Positions 33,725 to 41,547 of a stretch of DNA of 64,000 nt are shown in pieces. The stretch is taken from contig NZ_LGEG01000214.1 of NCBI RefSeq assembly GCF_001280125.1, positions 1 to 64,000 on the forward strand, in the 5' to 3' direction. Positions within the stretch are counted from its first letter, which is position 1; the number at the start of each line of letters is the position of its first letter. The stretch comes from Streptomyces sp. NRRL F-6492. Its GTDB lineage: Bacteria > Actinomycetota > Actinomycetes > Streptomycetales > Streptomycetaceae. The translations under genes and the position numbers were made by a program. Under the pieces are notes generated by a model. It saw nothing but the letters and a program-made list of their open reading frames with translations. It did not search any database and had not been told where the DNA came from.

Positions 33725-34450
33725 TCACTCCGTTATGGGCAGGCACTCGGCGAGCAGGTCGACGACGTCACGCCAAGCTCGCCGCGCGTGCTGCGGGTGG
33801 TGGCCGACGCCGGGGAGCACAGTGTGGTCGACCGGTGGGTGATGGAAGGCGTGCAGGGCGCCGCCGTAGACCGTGAGGCGCCAGTCGACGCCCGCGGCCT
33901 GCATCTCGGCGGTGAACGCGTCCCGTTGCGCGGGCGGCATGATCGGGTCTTCCGATCCGACCCCGGCCCACACCGGGCAGCGAATGCGCGCCGCCTCGCC
34001 CGGTCGGCCCGTGGTCAGCCCGTTGACCGTCCCGATCGCGCGCAGGTCGGCGCCGTCACGCCCGAGTTCCAGCGCGATCGCGCCCCCGGTGCCGTAGCCG
34101 ACGGCGGCGATCCGGTCCGGGTCGGTCCGCGGCTCGGCGCGCAGCACGTCGAGCGCCGCACGGCCGATGCCCCGCATCCGGTCGGGGTCGGCGAGCAACG
34201 GCAGGCAACGGGCCAGCATCTCCTCGGGGTCGCTCAAATAGCGCCCGCCGTGGAGGTCGAAGGCCAGTGCCACGTATCCCAGCTCGGCGAGCGCATCGGC
34301 CCGGCGGCGCTCGACGTCGCCGAGCCCCACCCCCTCGGGCCCGACCAGGACCGCGGGCCGGCGGTCGACACCGGCCGGGAGCGCGAGGTGCCCGATCATC
34401 GTCAGGCCGTCGGCCGCGTATTCGACCGTCCGCGTCGTAACCGTCGTCAT
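33725..34450 (-). CDS. Dienelactone-hydrolase-family protein lacking the usual nucleophile
   Basis: The 241-residue product has the DLH fold markers: PAVLVGPEGVGLGDVERRRAD, ALAFDLHGGR, RIAAVGYGTGGAIALE, PVWAGVGSEDPIMPP and the C-terminal HAFHHP with a His. In DLH enzymes the elbow is GxCxGG; here it reads GYGTGG, with Gly in place of the catalytic Cys/Ser. Asp (SEDP) and His remain. It may be a non-hydrolytic member or use another residue. ATG 34450 starts MTTVTTRTVEY. It stands alone. Confidence 0.8.
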   Translation of the reverse strand: MTTVTTRTVEYAADGLTMIGHLALPAGVDRRPAVLVGPEGVGLGDVERRRADALAELGYVALAFDLHGGRYLSDPEEMLARCLPLLADPDRMRGIGRAALDVLRAEPRTDPDRIAAVGYGTGGAIALELGRDGADLRAIGTVNGLTTGRPGEAARIRCPVWAGVGSEDPIMPPAQRDAFTAEMQAAGVDWRLTVYGGALHAFHHPPVDHTVLPGVGHHPQHARRAWRDVVDLLAECLPITE

Positions 34451-34589
34451 GAGTCTGGACTGTAGTGATCGTCGAGCCCGGTCGGGCCGGTGTTCTGCCG
34501 CTGGCAGAAGGCGGGTCTCCGGCGTGTTCCGGAACCACCCCGTCAGCGGTTCGGCCGAGCCGTCAAGCCCCCGGTCCACGGCACGTACG

Positions 34590-34885
34590 GCAGCGAGGTC
34601 CTCGTCACGCTCGGCGAGTTCGGAGCGAGCGCGCCGATCCGGCGGGTGAGTGTTTCGACGTCGGCGGGGGCGCCGAGTCCGGAGGCTTCCCGGACGGTCT
34701 GTCCGGACGCTTCGGGCCGGCGTCGTTCGAGCCGGTTGATGTGTGCGGAGAGACGGCCGTTACGGGCCGTGAGGCTCGCGACGTCGGCCAGCAGCGACCG
34801 GCGGCTGACCTGGGGCCCACCGCCGGCGTCGGGCGGCGGTGCGGCTGCGCGGGCCAGGACGGCCGCGCACAGGTCGCTGTGACGA
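34590..34885 (-). pseudogene. DUF6262 fragment of a Tn554-like transposon
   Basis: The frame reads FRHSDLCAAVLARAA, VSRRSLLADVASLTARNGRL, and REASGLGAPADVETLTRRI, matching the helical C-terminal half of DUF6262 proteins that accompany Tn554-like integrases. The N terminus is missing: the frame switches directly from the integrase fragment at about 34890. Confidence 0.65.
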
Positions 34886-34894
34886 AACTCGGTT

Positions 34895-35227
34895 TCGGGC
34901 GTTGCGGCAGGCCCGTAGCCGGGCCAGAACCCCCTCGTCCGCGGCACGGCCGACCGGCTCGTCGGGTACGGCGGCCTGGTGCCGTGCCTCGGCGAAGTGG
35001 CGCGGGCCGCTGCCCTCGCCACGGGCCTCCGGCGGCAGGTCGCGGTCATCGGCGATCTCGTAGAGCCGGGACGGCACGAACATCGGCACCGTGCCCAACG
35101 TCCTGTCGTGCGAGAGGAATTCGCGTACTCCGGCAAGCACGGTGTTGATCCGGCGCGGCCCGCGAAAGCGGCGTTTGTCTATCGGTTCGAGCGGCAGTTG
35201 GTGATCGGCGGGTCTCGGAAGGTTCAC
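34895..35227 (-). pseudogene. Integrase fragment of a Tn554-like transposon
   Basis: The frame reads INTVLAGVREFLSH, SRLYEIADDRDLPPEARGEG and ARLRACRNARNR, which are the SAM-like and early catalytic regions of phage-type integrases used by Tn554-like elements in Streptomyces. The catalytic Arg/His/Tyr region is gone; sequence jumps to DUF6262 text. A single deletion between the two genes explains the junction. Confidence 0.65.
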
Positions 35228-35352
35228 GAGAGATAGCGTCAGCGCACGGACCGGTATGGCCTGGACCGCTGGCTCGGGTGCCAGGGGACACGTCGGCGCC
35301 CCGGAAAGACGTTCGCCGCCTGCCGTCTAACCTCTCCTCGTGAGGGGGGATT

Positions 35353-35778
35353 ATGGAAAAGTCGATTCTGGTTGAGTCCATCAGGTACTCCGCTGTGTGC
35401 CAGGGGTGCGGTGCCGAGGCGGAGTGCTGCGGTGTTCAGGCGCTGGTGGGCGAGACACTGCGGTGGGACGTCGAGTCGACGTGTCCGGCCTGCGGGTTCG
35501 CCCTGGCTGTGTGTGGCGGTGAGCTGCCGGAGGAACTGCGTGGCCGACTGCTTTCCCAGTACGGTCGGGCAAGGTTGCGGGTGACCCCGCCGACGAGGAA
35601 TGCCGCCGTCATGCGGGTGCTGCGGGCGGAACTCGGCATCGGTCTGAACGGCGTCCGGGCCGTGCTGGAGCAGGTCTTGACCGGGCAGTACTCGGGGACC
35701 CTGCCCGAGATGGGGCTCCTGGCGCGCAAGCTGCGGGCATCAGGCATCGAAGCGACCGTTTCACGGACCGTGGATTGA
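35353..35778 (+). CDS. Zinc-ribbon protein with an L7/L12-like C-terminal segment
   Basis: The 141-residue product has CQGCG (residues 16-20) and CPACG (about 44-48), which could form a zinc ribbon. The last 50 residues (MRVLRAELGIGLNGVRAVLEQVLTG...) resemble the ribosomal L7/L12 C-terminal fold. The genome family is Streptomyces-specific as far as I know and has no assigned function. ATG 35353 follows GAGGGGGGATT. It lies between two transposon remnants but has normal composition. Confidence 0.75.
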   Translation: MEKSILVESIRYSAVCQGCGAEAECCGVQALVGETLRWDVESTCPACGFALAVCGGELPEELRGRLLSQYGRARLRVTPPTRNAAVMRVLRAELGIGLNGVRAVLEQVLTGQYSGTLPEMGLLARKLRASGIEATVSRTVD

Positions 35779-35806
35779 GTGAGCCTGCCGGACGGAACAG
35801 CCGGGT

Positions 35807-36325
35807 TTGGAGGGCCGTCGAGGTAGACAACGGCAGGGATCAGCCGGCCTTGGCTGTCTCCTCAGCGCGGGCTCGGGTGCCGGCGAGGCGGCAGGAGTCG
35901 CTGCCGGTCTCAATGATGGTGCCGTTGAAAGTGAGGCGGTCGACGAAACGCGAAGGGGTGGTGACACGGCGGTCTGGGAGTGGTTCCCGGAGCACGCCGC
36001 CTTCTCCGGTCGGCAGGTGGGAACGCCGATCATCCTCGGACTGAATGTCGTCGAGCACGCCGATGAAGGGGACCGGCTGGAGTTCCTGCTCCAAGTGGTG
36101 TGGACAGATCTGGGCCGGCTCGCGGTCGACGCGGCGGTGAACGTGGCCTGCTGGTGCCGGACCGATCACGCCACCCATGACGTCGACGCCCTCACGCTCG
36201 TGGTGAGCGAGGATTTCTCGTTGCCCGAGGCCTTCTCGGCCGCGGTCGCGCATCTGACCGGTCGGCTGGCCGAACCGCGCGACGCCGACCACTGGCGCGC
36301 CAAGGCAGGACTGCCTCCCCGGTGA
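35807..36325 (+). CDS. Conserved hypothetical protein, 5' end replaced by IS21 debris
   Basis: From about residue 55 the 172-residue product has a normal conserved body (VWEWFPEHAAFSGR, LEFLLQVVWTDLGRLAVDAAVNVACWC, DVDALTLVVSEDF, ADHWRAKAGLPPR). The first 50 residues are the complement of an istB 3' end and make no sense as protein. No GTG/ATG occurs at the start of the conserved part, so the native start was removed by the insertion and expression is doubtful. Function unknown. Confidence 0.55.
   Translation: MEGRRGRQRQGSAGLGCLLSAGSGAGEAAGVAAGLNDGAVESEAVDETRRGGDTAVWEWFPEHAAFSGRQVGTPIILGLNVVEHADEGDRLEFLLQVVWTDLGRLAVDAAVNVACWCRTDHATHDVDALTLVVSEDFSLPEAFSAAVAHLTGRLAEPRDADHWRAKAGLPPR
35840..35945 (-). 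pseudogene. IS21 istB 3' fragment
   Basis: On the minus strand: FVDRLTFNGTIIETGSDSCRLA and then TRARAEETAKAG, matching the extreme C terminus of the IstB helper ATPase of IS21 elements. Only about 35 codons survive. Confidence 0.65.
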
Positions 36326-36624
36326 ACTCGTCGGTCTACTGGTGCCGAGCAAAGGACTTCAGGATCACGTAAACGCGAACCAGAAGGTGAGGCCCGGCGG
36401 GCAGTCCCCGCGCGGAACGTCCGAGGCGGCCTTGTCCTACGGCCGGAAGGGCCGGACCCGACCACGCCGCCGTGGCGTCTCCGGCGGCTACAAGGCGGCG
36501 GCGAACACGACGCGTGCGACCGGCTGCCCGGCCCGGTGCGGTACCGCCACCCGAAAACACCAGGCGACTTGTCATACCGGACGCGTAGAGTCCACCTGTT
36601 CACAGGGGAGGGATCCACAGCCAG
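36326..36624. other. Intergenic region before the DsbA-like gene
   Basis: No gene with sensible codon use. The sequence around 36560-36600 (CGACTTGTCATACC...) is locally AT-richer and may hold the promoter of the downstream lipoprotein gene. Confidence 0.45.
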
Positions 36625-37452
36625 ATGAAGATCAGCACCATCGGCCGGGCCGCTGTCGCGGCAGGTCTCGTAGGGGCCGTCGCGGGATGCGCGCCGGGCG
36701 GAACCCGGGCGGGAGAGACGAGCCCGGACGCGCAGCAGGCAGGGGAGGCCCGCCCGGCGGCCCGGCCTGAGGCCGTACGTTACGCCTCCGCCGCACAGCT
36801 TCCCGAGCAGACCGCTCTCGACGGCACGACGATCGTGGTCGGCAACCCCGCGGCTCGCTCCACGGTCCACCTGTACGAGGACCCGCGCTGCCCCGTGGTG
36901 GAGGAGTACGAGCGGACCGGCGCCAAGTCGCTGGAGAAACTGCTGCTGGCCGGCGAGATCAAGGCCCAGTACACCTTCGCGTCCTTCAAGGACGACCGGC
37001 TCGAGGGCGACGGCTCCAAGCGAGCCGTCAACGCGCTGCGCGCAGCGCTGGAGAAGGACAAGTTCGTCGAGTACCACCGGGTGCTCTTCGACCACCAGAC
37101 CGACGTCGAAAGCAGCGGCGGGTTCACCACCCAGCGCCTTCTGCAACTGGCCGACAAGGTCCCGGGCCTTCGCGACGAGACCTTCGACCAGGCGGTCAGG
37201 ACGATGAGGTACCGCCCGTTCGTCACCGCCTCCGAAAAGGCCTACGAGCACACCGGTGACGACCCGCGCGGCCCCGGCACTCCCACCGTTGTCGTCAACG
37301 GCCACATGATCGACGGCGCCCTGTACCCGGCCAACTTCGACCCGCGCCTGTTCACCCTCCTGGTGACAGACCTCCACCAGCGCCCCCACTCCTGGGACAA
37401 GGAGTACAAGCCGCTCAAAGACAAGCTGGATGCCCAAGCCGCCGATTCCTGA
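36625..37452 (+). CDS. DsbA-like thioredoxin-fold lipoprotein with a single active-site Cys
   Basis: The 275-residue product has a lipoprotein signal (lipobox AVAGC, Cys22) and a DsbA/thioredoxin_4 body: VGNPAARSTVHLYEDPRCPVV, then a helical insertion, and GTPTVVVNGHMIDGALYP with the cis-Pro loop. The CxxC of DsbA reads CPVV, so only the first Cys remains and no disulfide can be formed within the site. It may act as an isomerase-like or binding protein on the outer face of the membrane. ATG 36625 follows GGGAGGGATCC. Confidence 0.88.
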   Translation: MKISTIGRAAVAAGLVGAVAGCAPGGTRAGETSPDAQQAGEARPAARPEAVRYASAAQLPEQTALDGTTIVVGNPAARSTVHLYEDPRCPVVEEYERTGAKSLEKLLLAGEIKAQYTFASFKDDRLEGDGSKRAVNALRAALEKDKFVEYHRVLFDHQTDVESSGGFTTQRLLQLADKVPGLRDETFDQAVRTMRYRPFVTASEKAYEHTGDDPRGPGTPTVVVNGHMIDGALYPANFDPRLFTLLVTDLHQRPHSWDKEYKPLKDKLDAQAADS

Positions 37453-38867
37453 ACCGGACCGGGCACCGGCGGCGCCGTACCGGCGGACACCAGCACGACC
37501 GGCCGGCGGGGCTGACAGCAGACCGCGCACCGATATGTGCACGCCTCCGGCTCATCGCTTGCCCCGGCCGGTGAGCCGGCTCCGGCCGCAGGAGGACCGT
37601 CGTCGCCGGGCCACGCCGATCCGCGCGTCTTCGCCTCGGGAGTTCTCGAGGCGGTCGACCGCCCGTCCGGCCTCGTCGCGGCGTCCGTGGGCCTCGCTGT
37701 CGAAACCGGTGGGCAGGCCACAGGCCCGTCACTGCCGCAGGGAGCACGGAGTTCGACAGCAAGCGGGGTCATGAGCGGCTGTGGCCGACCGGGAAGCGAT
37801 GACACGGGGGAGCGGGGAGGTTCACAGTCGAGCCGCTGCGGATGGTCCACTTCGTGGAGCATGTACGCCGCCGCCCCGAGACGTACTTCCTGGTCGGGCA
37901 AGGCAGCACCCCCGAGCTGCCCACCGAGACGCTCCGGGCGTTGGCCCGGGAGGCGCTGCACCATCGCGATGGCAGGCATGCCCAGATCAGCGCCGAGATC
38001 GGATCCGATCCCGGCTTCAGGAGGGAGAGCGATCGGCCTCCGGCGTCGGTGGAAGGCAGTGACTTCCTCCGGCGTTCCACGATTTCTTGTCCGACACGTT
38101 CGACATGTTCGACATGCGGTACCGGGCTCCCTCCGCGGCTGCCGCGCTCGGCGTCCATACGGTCATCGAGGTGCGGCTGGACGGCTACGGCTACCGCCAG
38201 GAGCCGGCCGGGATGGATCCGACCGGCGCCCGGGAGGAGTTCTCGGCACCCCAGCCGTACGAAAGCCGGATCAGCTTCCCTCTCGATCCTTGGACCTGCC
38301 GTTGCGTACGTAGGCGCCGTACTCGTCTTGGGCGATGTTCTCGTCCACCCGACGACCACGCTCGGCCCCTGCCACCGCTCGGCGATGCCCAGCGCGGCTG
38401 ACGGACCTTCGGCCGCACCCACGAGCCGTCCGTACCCACGAGCCGTCCCTATCCACAAGCCGTTGTCCGTACCCACGAGCCGGCCGAACTCACCGGCCTC
38501 ATCGTCCGGGGCGAACGGCGGTGACCCGCCCAGGTCCGAGAACTCTTCACTGCCGGCGTCCCGGACCATACGGAGGTAGACCTCGAACAGGTCCTTCGCC
38601 GCACGCACCTCCACGTAGCGCACGCCGGGACGCTGCGCCGAGCCGCACGGGCCGAGGAACCGCTCGACCGGACGGCCCCGCCGCACGGCTCCGGGAGCGA
38701 ACGGCTCCGCCAAGGACCGCACCCGCGCACCCTGCGTACGGCTGCTCGCCACCCCGCCGCGCAGTCCGCTGCGGCATGTGACGGCCGCACTGCTTGCGAA
38801 GCGGTCTGCGGGGGAAGGAAACCCGTGGCCCGGGCAGCCCGCGGAGACCGCGTAGTGGACCCGGCCC
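37453..38867. other. Degenerate region between two real genes
   Basis: About 1.4 kb without an intact gene. Besides the fragment listed at 37842-38290, the minus strand of 38272-38640 encodes YVEVRAAKDLFEVYLRMV and FAPDDEAGEFGRLVGTDNGL, which may be another broken gene. Both are interrupted by frame changes. The stretch looks like decayed accessory DNA. Confidence 0.45.
37842..38290 (+). pseudogene. Frameshifted protein fragment, weakly GHKL/GyrB-N-like
   Basis: The first frame reads FVEHVRRRPETYFLVGQGS, LPTETLRALAREALHH and HAQISAEIGSD; a second frame continues FDMRYRAPSAAAALGVHTV and VRLDGYGYRQE. The order of a REALHH helix followed by beta sequence recalls the N-terminal GHKL layout of GyrB-like proteins, but the ATP lid is not recognisable. 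The frame change near 38085 makes it non-functional. Low confidence on family. Confidence 0.35.
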
Positions 38868-39464
38868 GTGACCGCACCAACGACGAACGGACCCCCTCAC
38901 GTGACGACCGCTCCCCTCGAATCCCCCACCGCGCGTGTGCCCGGGCGGGCTTGGACCGTCCGGATCACCGGTCACAGCGACCGCACCGCGAGCGTCACCT
39001 GCACCTCGCCCTGCAAGATGCCCGCCCGCTCCCGTGACCTGTCCGCCCTGCGGGCCTTCGCGGCCCAGCATGCCGCCGCCCACGCCAAGGTGGCCACCGT
39101 CCGACCCAACGCCGACTGCCACTGCCGCTCAGAGCACTGCGAGGCGCACCCGGGGCACAAGACGCCGTGCGCGGGGGAGGTGGTGATGATCCTGCGCCAC
39201 GACCCCCTCGTCGGCCAGGTCTGGATCGTCGAGGAAGTGTGCGGGATGTGCGCACCGCACATCCCGCACACCCGGGTCCTGGCCCGCGCCGCGGCCCCCA
39301 CCGGACCCACTGCCGCCAAGCCGGCCACCCAGGCCCGGGCCGGCGTGCTTCCACGCCCGGGTGTGCCGAACCTGTTCTCCTCCGCCGGTGCCGTCGCCGA
39401 CGCGGGCGCCGACACGATCCGCCGCCCGCGCAAGCCGCACCATCGCCCCCGCCGCCAGGGCTGA
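38868..39464 (+). CDS. Cys/His-rich conserved protein of accessory DNA
   Basis: The 198-residue product has a beta-rich start (WTVRITGHSDRTASVTCTS), a Cys/His cluster (CHCRSEHCEAHPGHKTPCAG, residues about 84-103) and a CGMC with two His nearby (about 124-131), enough to bind one or two zinc ions, then a Pro/Arg-rich tail. Proteins of this look are frequent on actinomycete plasmids and integrative elements, with unknown function. Start GTG 38868 is uncertain; a GTG at about 38901 is also possible. Confidence 0.65.
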   Translation: MTAPTTNGPPHVTTAPLESPTARVPGRAWTVRITGHSDRTASVTCTSPCKMPARSRDLSALRAFAAQHAAAHAKVATVRPNADCHCRSEHCEAHPGHKTPCAGEVVMILRHDPLVGQVWIVEEVCGMCAPHIPHTRVLARAAAPTGPTAAKPATQARAGVLPRPGVPNLFSSAGAVADAGADTIRRPRKPHHRPRRQG

Positions 39465-39499
39465 CGCGTACTGCCGCAGCGAGGAGGGCGGGCTGGAGG

Positions 39500-39950
39500 T
39501 CTGTTCGGCGGGCGCGGTCGGCCAGGACCACATCCGCCGTTGTCCACGGTCCACCGACCGGCCTGAGCAGCCGGATCCGGGCCATGAGCGACTCGAAGGC
39601 GGGTGTGTCGCCTGCCTGGCCCGCAGTGAGGACGAAGGCGAAGGGCCGGCGGTGACTGCCGGCGGCGAGGCGGACTGCGCTGTCCGCCTTGGCCGGCAGG
39701 GTGGTGAACACTTTCTGCGAGATGCCGTCGGCGGCCCAGGTCCGCAGCCGGTCGTGGACGCCCTTCCACGAGCCGAAGCGCTTGGGCAGGTCCACCCGCG
39801 CCGCTCCGGTGCGGTACTTGAACCCGATCGCATCAAGCACCTGTCGGCGATTCCGCCACCGCCCACCCCACCCCACCTCGGCGACCGGCCCGGTGACCGG
39901 CCCGTTGGCAACGGCCCGATCCTGGCCCACCAGGCGTCAGCCGATGACAC
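39500..39950 (-). pseudogene. IS5/IS4-like transposase remnant
   Basis: Starting at 39950 the frame reads SADAWWARIGPLPTG; after a frame change near 39870 it continues RWRNRRQVLDAIGFKYRTGA, VDLPKRFGSWKGVHDRLRTW, then jumps from VFTTLPAKAD to FAFVLTAGQAGDTPAFE and VVLADRA. This is the N-terminal HTH region and part of the DDE domain of an IS5-type transposase. The first catalytic Asp segment is deleted and the C terminus is missing. Confidence 0.75.
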
Positions 39951-40029
39951 ACGTCAACAAACGATCAGATGATCCAGCGGCGACGACCGGGAGAACCCGA
40001 TACGAGTCGGCGCGCGCCGCCACGGCACT

Positions 40030-40449
40030 TCAGCGGGGAGGCACGTTGTGCCATGAGTGTCCGCAAGTGCCTCTGCAGTACGTCCGCCTGCGGCGGGTGT
40101 CGGCGACGGAGAACACCGAGACGAGGACACGAAACGCTTTGACGTGCTCGTCGGCCGGGAGGGCTGCGAACCCGTAGCGAGGCGGGTCCATGCACATCAT
40201 CACCGAAGGGTTGGCCGTAGGTTTCACGCCGGACCGGGCGACTCCTTCGCGCCCGTCTGCCGCCGTGATGTGGGCCTGCATCGCGTAGCGGGCGACTTCC
40301 CGCAGGACAACCTGCCGTCCTGCCGGGGAAAGGACGGAGAACCAGGACGTTCCCTCGTCCAACGTGCGGAGCTCCTGGGCGATCTCGTTGACGACCCGCT
40401 CGGCTTCACGCCGAAGCGCCCACTCGTCCTCACCGCCGGTCTCCGACAT
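40030..40449 (-). CDS. DUF5958 family protein
   Basis: The 139-residue product has the family hallmarks: NEIAQELRTLDEG, VLREVARYAMQAHITAADG, GVKPTANPSVMM, LPADEHVKAFRVLVSVFSVADTRRR and the C-terminal RTYCRGTCGHSWHNV with two Cys and a His. DUF5958 proteins are common in Streptomyces and have no assigned function; the conserved Cys/His end suggests metal binding. ATG 40449 is used. It lies between two IS fragments. Confidence 0.8.
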   Translation of the reverse strand: MSETGGEDEWALRREAERVVNEIAQELRTLDEGTSWFSVLSPAGRQVVLREVARYAMQAHITAADGREGVARSGVKPTANPSVMMCMDPPRYGFAALPADEHVKAFRVLVSVFSVADTRRRRTYCRGTCGHSWHNVPPR

Positions 40450-40539
40450 CTGCCGATGATTCCACAGCGCCTCGGTCGAGGACGAGCCCGAGACGGGCGG
40501 CGCGGCTCTTCCGCCGGCTCACGGCATGATCCACAGAAG

Positions 40540-40682
40540 ACGCCCTGGCCGGCCCGGATGCCGGCGGGAGACACCGGTGAACGGACGATGCGCGAGAACA
40601 TCCCGCCTGACCGTGATCGTCACGAACCGGATCCCCCACCCCCGAGCGATCACCCTTGCCGCACTCACGCACCAGCCCGTCA
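40540..40682 (-). pseudogene. IS5-type transposase 5' fragment, copy B
   Basis: The minus strand reads VRFVTITVRRDVLAHRPFTG, the same N terminus as in copies A and C, then RHPGRPGRLLW and stops. The upstream leader (40594-40682) is nearly identical to the leaders of the other copies. Only the first 25 codons survive. Confidence 0.65.
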
Positions 40683-40727
40683 GAACATCCCTGATCAGTG
40701 AGGGTCGCCCCGCGAGCGACAGCCGAT

Positions 40728-41429
40728 TCAGCCCGCCCGGAGCATCGCCGCCGCGCTGTCGAGCAGCATCTCCAGCGCGGTCGGGTAGGCGCTGTGGTTC
40801 ATGCGGGCCACCAGCAGGGGCGCGGTGGCCGCGATGTGCGGGTGGGTGTCGGGGGAGAGGCGGGCGTAGGTGGCCCGCCAGACCTCCTCGTCGGCGGTGC
40901 GGGCCGTGGCGGGCAGGGCGAGGCTGGCGGCGTCGAGAGCGGCGAAGGCAAGGGTCTGGTCGATGAACGCCTGGTAGATGCGGACGACGTCCGGATCGGG
41001 CAGGCCGGTGGCGCGCAGAATGCCGAGGACGACCTCGTCGGTGGCGATCTCGTTCGCTCGGCCGCTGACCCGGTTGGCGGTGAGGACGGCCGCTTCCGGG
41101 TGGTCGAGGTAGGCCGTGTGGATGCGAAGGCCGATGTCACGCAGGTCGGAACGCCAGTCGCCGGTGGCCCGCCAGTCCCGCATCGCGCGTCCGATCAGTT
41201 CGTCGGCGATGGCCAGCGTCAGGTCGTCGGTGCCGCGGAAGTAGCGGTACAGGGTGCTGGGATCCGCGCCGAGCGCCAAGCCCAGCCGTCGCACGGTCAT
41301 CCCCTCCCTGCCGTGCTCGCGCAGCATGCGCAGAGCGGTCTCCACGATTAGCTTCTGAGTGAGGACGACACCCTGCTTCGTGGGTTTCCTGCGGCGCCGG
41401 TCCGTCTCCGACACCACTTCCTTCGCCAT
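40728..41429 (-). CDS. TetR-family regulator
   Basis: The 233-residue product has the TetR HTH (LIVETALRMLREHGREGMT, then LGLALGADPSTLYRYFRGTDDL) and a helical effector domain ending LDSAAAMLRAG. ATG 41429 has GGAGG five bases upstream, which decides the start over ones further up. It is divergent from the saccharopine-dehydrogenase-like gene with a palindrome in between; control of that gene is the natural inference. Confidence 0.88.
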   Translation of the reverse strand: MAKEVVSETDRRRRKPTKQGVVLTQKLIVETALRMLREHGREGMTVRRLGLALGADPSTLYRYFRGTDDLTLAIADELIGRAMRDWRATGDWRSDLRDIGLRIHTAYLDHPEAAVLTANRVSGRANEIATDEVVLGILRATGLPDPDVVRIYQAFIDQTLAFAALDAASLALPATARTADEEVWRATYARLSPDTHPHIAATAPLLVARMNHSAYPTALEMLLDSAAAMLRAG

Positions 41430-41468
41430 GCGTACCTCCTTCTCCACCTGCCACGACCTTATGCCAAC

Positions 41469-41480
41469 ACCGTTGACGGT
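41469..41480. promoter_or_regulatory. Operator/promoter element between TetR and dehydrogenase genes
   Basis: ACCGT-TG-ACGGT is a perfect short palindrome containing TTGACG (41473-41478), a good -35 for the rightward gene; TTTCAT at 41497-41502 is a fair -10 with an 18-base spacer. A repressor bound here would cover the -35. Confidence 0.45.
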
Positions 41481-41547
41481 TTCCGGCCGTCCCCCGTTTC
41501 ATGACGCATCCAAGGCTTCGGCCTCCCCGTCGAAAGGCACCCTTGTC

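Noticed and set aside
32942..34465. Large plus-strand frame spanning PAP2 and the DLH-like gene
   Set aside because: Overlaps two genes with clear motifs in other frames; no start signal.
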